The translations under genes were made by a program, and so were the position numbers. The notes under the pieces were generated by a model that was not told the origin of the DNA, did not search any database, and worked only from the letters and a program-made list of their open reading frames with translations. A stretch of 9,741 nt of DNA, from positions 1 to 9,741 of the forward strand of contig DJYW01000151.1 in the NCBI GenBank assembly GCA_002450255.1, in the 5' to 3' direction. This document shows positions 7,315 to 9,741 of this stretch, one piece after another (position 1 is the stretch's first letter; each line of letters opens with the position of its first letter). The DNA is from Gammaproteobacteria bacterium UBA6968 (GTDB taxonomy: Bacteria; Pseudomonadota; Gammaproteobacteria; Pseudomonadales; Azotimanducaceae).

Positions 7315-9264
7315 CTAATCTCCGTCTAGCCTGGCCATACCTTCGGCGACGCGATCGGCTTTCGCCTGATCCCACCACCAAGTGTCCAACCAAACTTCAC
7401 CCTGGTTGAGCGCAATGGTGTGGTCCGGTTTACCAAAACGATCCCAATGTACGAGACGATATCCGGGCATGCCATTGTCTGGGATCCAATAGAAATTCCA
7501 CAACAGCACACGGTCCAGAGCTCGTGTTGCAGCGTAGAATTCGGTGCTATTAGTAGCGGCGAGCACCTTTTGAATTAACGTGTCGACAGCCGGATTGCGA
7601 ATATTCATCCAGTTTTGCGAATACGCCATATCAGCCGACTCGCTGCTAAACCAGTTGCGCAATGCCAGGCCGGGCGTGGTGGAAGGAATATAGAGTGCGT
7701 CGCCACCCTCAAAATTGCCGCTCTGCATGCGGTAAATCCAGTTCGATACTTCTGGCGCGCGCGCAGTGGTAGTAATACCGATTCGATTCAAGGCCTCAAC
7801 AAACGGCATCGCCTTGCGCAGGTTGAACGAAGAAACAAAGATAAAATCCAGCGTGAGTGGTTTGCCGGTAGCGACATTTGTCATAACGCCATCTACCAAC
7901 TCAAAGCCGGCCTCGCGAAACAGTGCGAGTGCACGTTTCACACGTTCTCTGTTGCGACCGTAACCATCAGAATCAGGCCGCTGCCAGGGTAGTGTAAAGA
8001 CCCGCTCAGGCACTTGTTCGCGAAGTGGCCTGAGCAGCGCCAGCTCCGCTTCTGACGGCAAACCCTGATGCGCCATTGGCGAATTAAAAAAATAACTTCC
8101 CGCATAATCATAGAACCCGTACATGAGCACGCGATTCGCCCACTCGTAATCATGCATATTCCACAGCGCTTCGCGCACCCGAATGTCGTCTAGTGGCGGT
8201 TTCTCAACATTCCAAATGATGGGCCACCACATGCCCCAAGGCCGATCCAAGTAGACCAACTCGCGGTTGAAATAACCCTCGGTTACCGCCGGAAAGTTAT
8301 ATTGCGTCATCCACTGCTTAGAAACCGCTTCATGGCGCAAGTCAATCACATCCGCCTTGATGGACTCCACCATAATTGATTCGTCGCGATAGTAATCACA
8401 CTTTAAATACTTAAAATTGTGCCGGCCACGCATCGCCGGTACGTCGTCACCCCAATAATCTTCAACCCGCTCGTAGATCAAATAGCGTCCCAAAACAAAT
8501 TCTTTGATTTTATAAGGGCCACTACCAAGCGGCGGTTCAATCGTCGTTTTGGTGGGATCTCGGGTAGACCAATATTGTTCCGACTGAATCGCAAATTGAG
8601 CAACCGCGAAAGGCAAAATCGGATTCCCCTCCGCCTCTTCACGCACCGCGAAATACACTTCGTTCGGGCTTATTTTTTTGACCTCGGCCAAATCTCGAAG
8701 CGCGGTGCGAATGCCAGCATTGCCTTTGGTTCTGAAGTGATTAAATGAAAACACCACGTCATCCACGGTAAGGGGTGAGCCATCGTGCCACCTGGCATTT
8801 GGCCGTATGCGAAAAGCAAATTCCTTGTAATCGTCAGCAATCCAAACCCCGTCAGCTAAACGGCCATAGAAACTGGCTGGCTCGTCGTAGCTGCTTTGCA
8901 TCAACGAATCTGTAGTGAAAGTCCGAATTCCCAGCGCTTCCGAGGCAAACGCGCGTCGGCCTTTGTCGACCATGAAGTTAAAGTTATCGAAGGTCCCGAG
9001 CTCGGGGAAACGCAGCCAACCGCCGAGCGGCGCATCCGGGTTTACATATTCGAAATGGGCGAAATCGCTGGGGTATTTAAGGGGTTCAAGATAAGACATG
9101 CCGTGCTTGTAGGGGTAAGCATCGCCATGTGCGGCCATATTATTAGCCAATACGCTGAATCCGAAAAGCAGGCAACCAGCAAGGTTGCAAAGCCGCAGGA
9201 AGTGGCCGCGTAAGCTGGAGAAACGTACGTTTAATTGAGAGAAACGTAAGTTACGGAAGCCCAA
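7315..9264 (-). CDS. yejA: Periplasmic peptide-binding protein YejA
   Basis: Extracellular solute-binding protein family 5 (SBP_bac_5), matching E. coli YejA (about 604 aa), which feeds peptides, including the antibiotic microcin C in E. coli, to YejBEF. As drawn it has 649 residues from a TTG at 9264. A hydrophobic signal core at about 26-39 ends in VLA before NN, a plausible signal peptidase I site after Ala40. FEYVNPDAPLGG is at 71-82, GTFDNFN at 90-96, the family signature ARWHDGSPLTVDDVVFSF at 157-174, ALDRVLLWNFYWIP at 582-595 and DTWWWD at 627-632. The start is uncertain. The frame runs up to a GTG at 9441 (708 aa), but that extension is Cys/Phe/Arg-rich, has no counterpart in YejA and no ribosome site. 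A CTG at 9198 would give an ideal 18-residue signal peptide, MRLCNLAGCLLFGFSVLA. The only internal ATG (9138) would lose the signal. The product is sure, the first 20-80 residues are not. Confidence 0.9.
   Translation of the reverse strand: MGFRNLRFSQLNVRFSSLRGHFLRLCNLAGCLLFGFSVLANNMAAHGDAYPYKHGMSYLEPLKYPSDFAHFEYVNPDAPLGGWLRFPELGTFDNFNFMVDKGRRAFASEALGIRTFTTDSLMQSSYDEPASFYGRLADGVWIADDYKEFAFRIRPNARWHDGSPLTVDDVVFSFNHFRTKGNAGIRTALRDLAEVKKISPNEVYFAVREEAEGNPILPFAVAQFAIQSEQYWSTRDPTKTTIEPPLGSGPYKIKEFVLGRYLIYERVEDYWGDDVPAMRGRHNFKYLKCDYYRDESIMVESIKADVIDLRHEAVSKQWMTQYNFPAVTEGYFNRELVYLDRPWGMWWPIIWNVEKPPLDDIRVREALWNMHDYEWANRVLMYGFYDYAGSYFFNSPMAHQGLPSEAELALLRPLREQVPERVFTLPWQRPDSDGYGRNRERVKRALALFREAGFELVDGVMTNVATGKPLTLDFIFVSSFNLRKAMPFVEALNRIGITTTARAPEVSNWIYRMQSGNFEGGDALYIPSTTPGLALRNWFSSESADMAYSQNWMNIRNPAVDTLIQKVLAATNSTEFYAATRALDRVLLWNFYWIPDNGMPGYRLVHWDRFGKPDHTIALNQGEVWLDTWWWDQAKADRVAEGMARLDGD
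7320..7323 (-). promoter_or_regulatory. Ribosome binding site of yejB, inside the end of yejA
   Basis: GGAG on the minus strand within the last sense codons of yejA, 8 nt before the ATG at 7311. It favours that ATG over the TTG at 7314 and fits coupled translation of yejA and yejB. Confidence 0.55.
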
Positions 9265-9278
9265 GTTAAAGAAACGCG
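9218..9278 (-). repeat. Short repeats in the yejA leader/signal region
   Basis: On the plus strand GAGAAACGTA occurs exactly at 9218-9227 and 9239-9248, 21 bases apart. A weaker copy (AAGAAACGCG, 7 of 10) follows at 9269-9278, 30 bases further. In the yejA frame they give three Arg-Phe units of the form RFxxL. They may be simple duplication within a signal-peptide n-region, or binding sites if translation really starts further downstream. Confidence 0.5.
9221..9232. repeat. 12-bp perfect palindrome AAACGTACGTTT
   Basis: Perfect two-fold symmetric sequence with no spacer, overlapping the first GAGAAACGTA repeat. It lies 23 bases upstream of the possible CTG start and downstream of the possible TTG and GTG starts of yejA. 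It could be an operator for a dimeric regulator or chance; sequence alone does not decide. Confidence 0.4.
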
Positions 9279-9607
9279 GCAAGGCCAAAGCAATGCAATC
9301 GGACTCGGCAAACAGAAAACACAATGCCAAAGTTCGCCTGAACAGACCGGCATTATTGTAATTAGTTACGACGAACGCACGTTGCACCACGACTATTCTC
9401 GATCGATACCCATATTTTACAAAGGTTTCGAAGCGCGACACCTGAGACAGCGAGACACAGTGATACGACGCGGTAGCGACCTAAGCGAGCGAATGCCAGA
9501 CAGTTCGCAGTTTTTCTTAAAAGCAGCAAAACCTACTGTTTAACCTCGCAGCCAAGAGACTGTCGCACCTGGGACGCTGCATCCGCCTAAACCGCGCGCA
9601 GCCCTAG
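9265..9607. other. Upstream region of yejA without a confident gene
   Basis: The stretch 9265-9441 is open in the yejA frame but does not look like YejA. A -10-like TGTAAAAT lies on the minus strand at 9414-9421, without a recognisable -35 box at proper spacing. The part 9442-9607 has no convincing frame on either strand, no clear promoter and no hairpin with a T-run. It holds loose GAGACA and GCGA repetitions around 9443-9490. I expect the yejABEF promoter somewhere here but cannot place it. Confidence 0.35.
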
Positions 9608-9712
9608 TTAGTCTACGACACTGTTTCGAGAGATATATCCGTCAAAATACTGCTCTATCGCTACTGGGAAACCCCTCTCCCGAGCTGATTCCATCACAAT
9701 CTGTGCAAACAT
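9608..9712 (-). CDS. Possible 34-codon ORF of unknown function
   Basis: A short frame from ATG 9712 to TAA 9608, product starting MFAQIVMESARERGFPVAIE. An in-frame TAA at 9737-9739 closes it upstream, so within this window it cannot be the tail of a longer intact gene. Its composition (Ala/Arg/Glu-rich amphipathic start, then Tyr/Phe/Asp) looks protein-like. The only ribosome-site-like bases, AGG, touch the ATG, which is too close. It could be a small protein, a remnant of a broken gene whose front lies beyond the right edge, or chance. I do not recognise it. Confidence 0.18.
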   Translation of the reverse strand: MFAQIVMESARERGFPVAIEQYFDGYISRNSVVD

Positions 9713-9741
9713 CCTAGTATTAGGTGATAGAAAATATTAGG

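Noticed and set aside
7615..7992. Plus-strand frame of 125 codons inside yejA
   Set aside because: It lies wholly opposite a well-supported gene, has no family features and no ribosome site; the same holds for the plus-strand frames at 8419-8748 and 8896-9213.
9172..9183. LAGC in the YejA signal region, considered as a lipoprotein box
   Set aside because: The hydrophobic core continues for nine residues after the Cys and ends in VLA before NN, so signal peptidase I cleavage there is more plausible than lipidation.
3565..9264. Opp or Dpp oligopeptide/dipeptide transporter instead of Yej
   Set aside because: Opp and Dpp have two separate ATPase genes; here one gene carries both ATPase domains and all four proteins match Yej motifs and lengths.
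9414..9421. TGTAAAAT as the yejA promoter -10 box
   Set aside because: No acceptable -35 box at 16-18 bases; kept only as a remark, not as a promoter call.
1..9741. Mobile element, CRISPR array, tRNA or a defence system
   Set aside because: No spaced direct-repeat array, cloverleaf-like sequence, transposase or integrase motif was seen on either strand, and every confident gene belongs to a known transport or membrane family.

Overview
The window looks like chromosomal DNA of a Gram-negative bacterium of moderate GC content (about half, by eye). It is most likely a gammaproteobacterium, because the proteins of the peptide transporter resemble E. coli YejA, YejB, YejE and YejF closely along their length and lie in the same order. 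This assignment comes from remembered family sequences, not from a search. All convincing genes lie on the minus strand, so transcription runs from the right edge to the left edge.

Right half (about 9264 down to 3565): a complete yejABEF operon, encoding a periplasmic binding-protein-dependent ABC importer for peptides. YejA is the periplasmic binding protein, YejB and YejE the inner-membrane permeases, and YejF a fused double ATPase. Spacings are 3, 34 and 17 bases, so the four genes are very likely one transcript. The start of yejA is uncertain: the open frame extends upstream to a GTG at 9441, but homology and signal-peptide logic put the real start near 9264 or 9198, and the stretch between holds short repeats and a 12-bp palindrome. 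Upstream of it are about 300 bases with no confident gene, apart from a doubtful 34-codon frame (9608-9712).

Left half (3367 down to 60): after a 197-base gap come four more co-directional genes with short spacings: a DUF898/YjgN-like multi-pass membrane protein, an M48 zinc metallopeptidase with an extra N-terminal domain, a very small two-helix membrane protein, and a membrane fatty-acid-desaturase-family di-iron enzyme. The last two genes overlap. All four products are predicted membrane proteins, so a shared role in envelope or membrane homeostasis is a reasonable guess, but it is only a guess.

I see no tRNA, rRNA, CRISPR array, insertion sequence, integrase or phage gene. Overall this is ordinary core-type chromosome. 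The points most worth a second look are the yejA leader, the DUF898-M48-small protein-desaturase cluster, and the unidentified small membrane protein.
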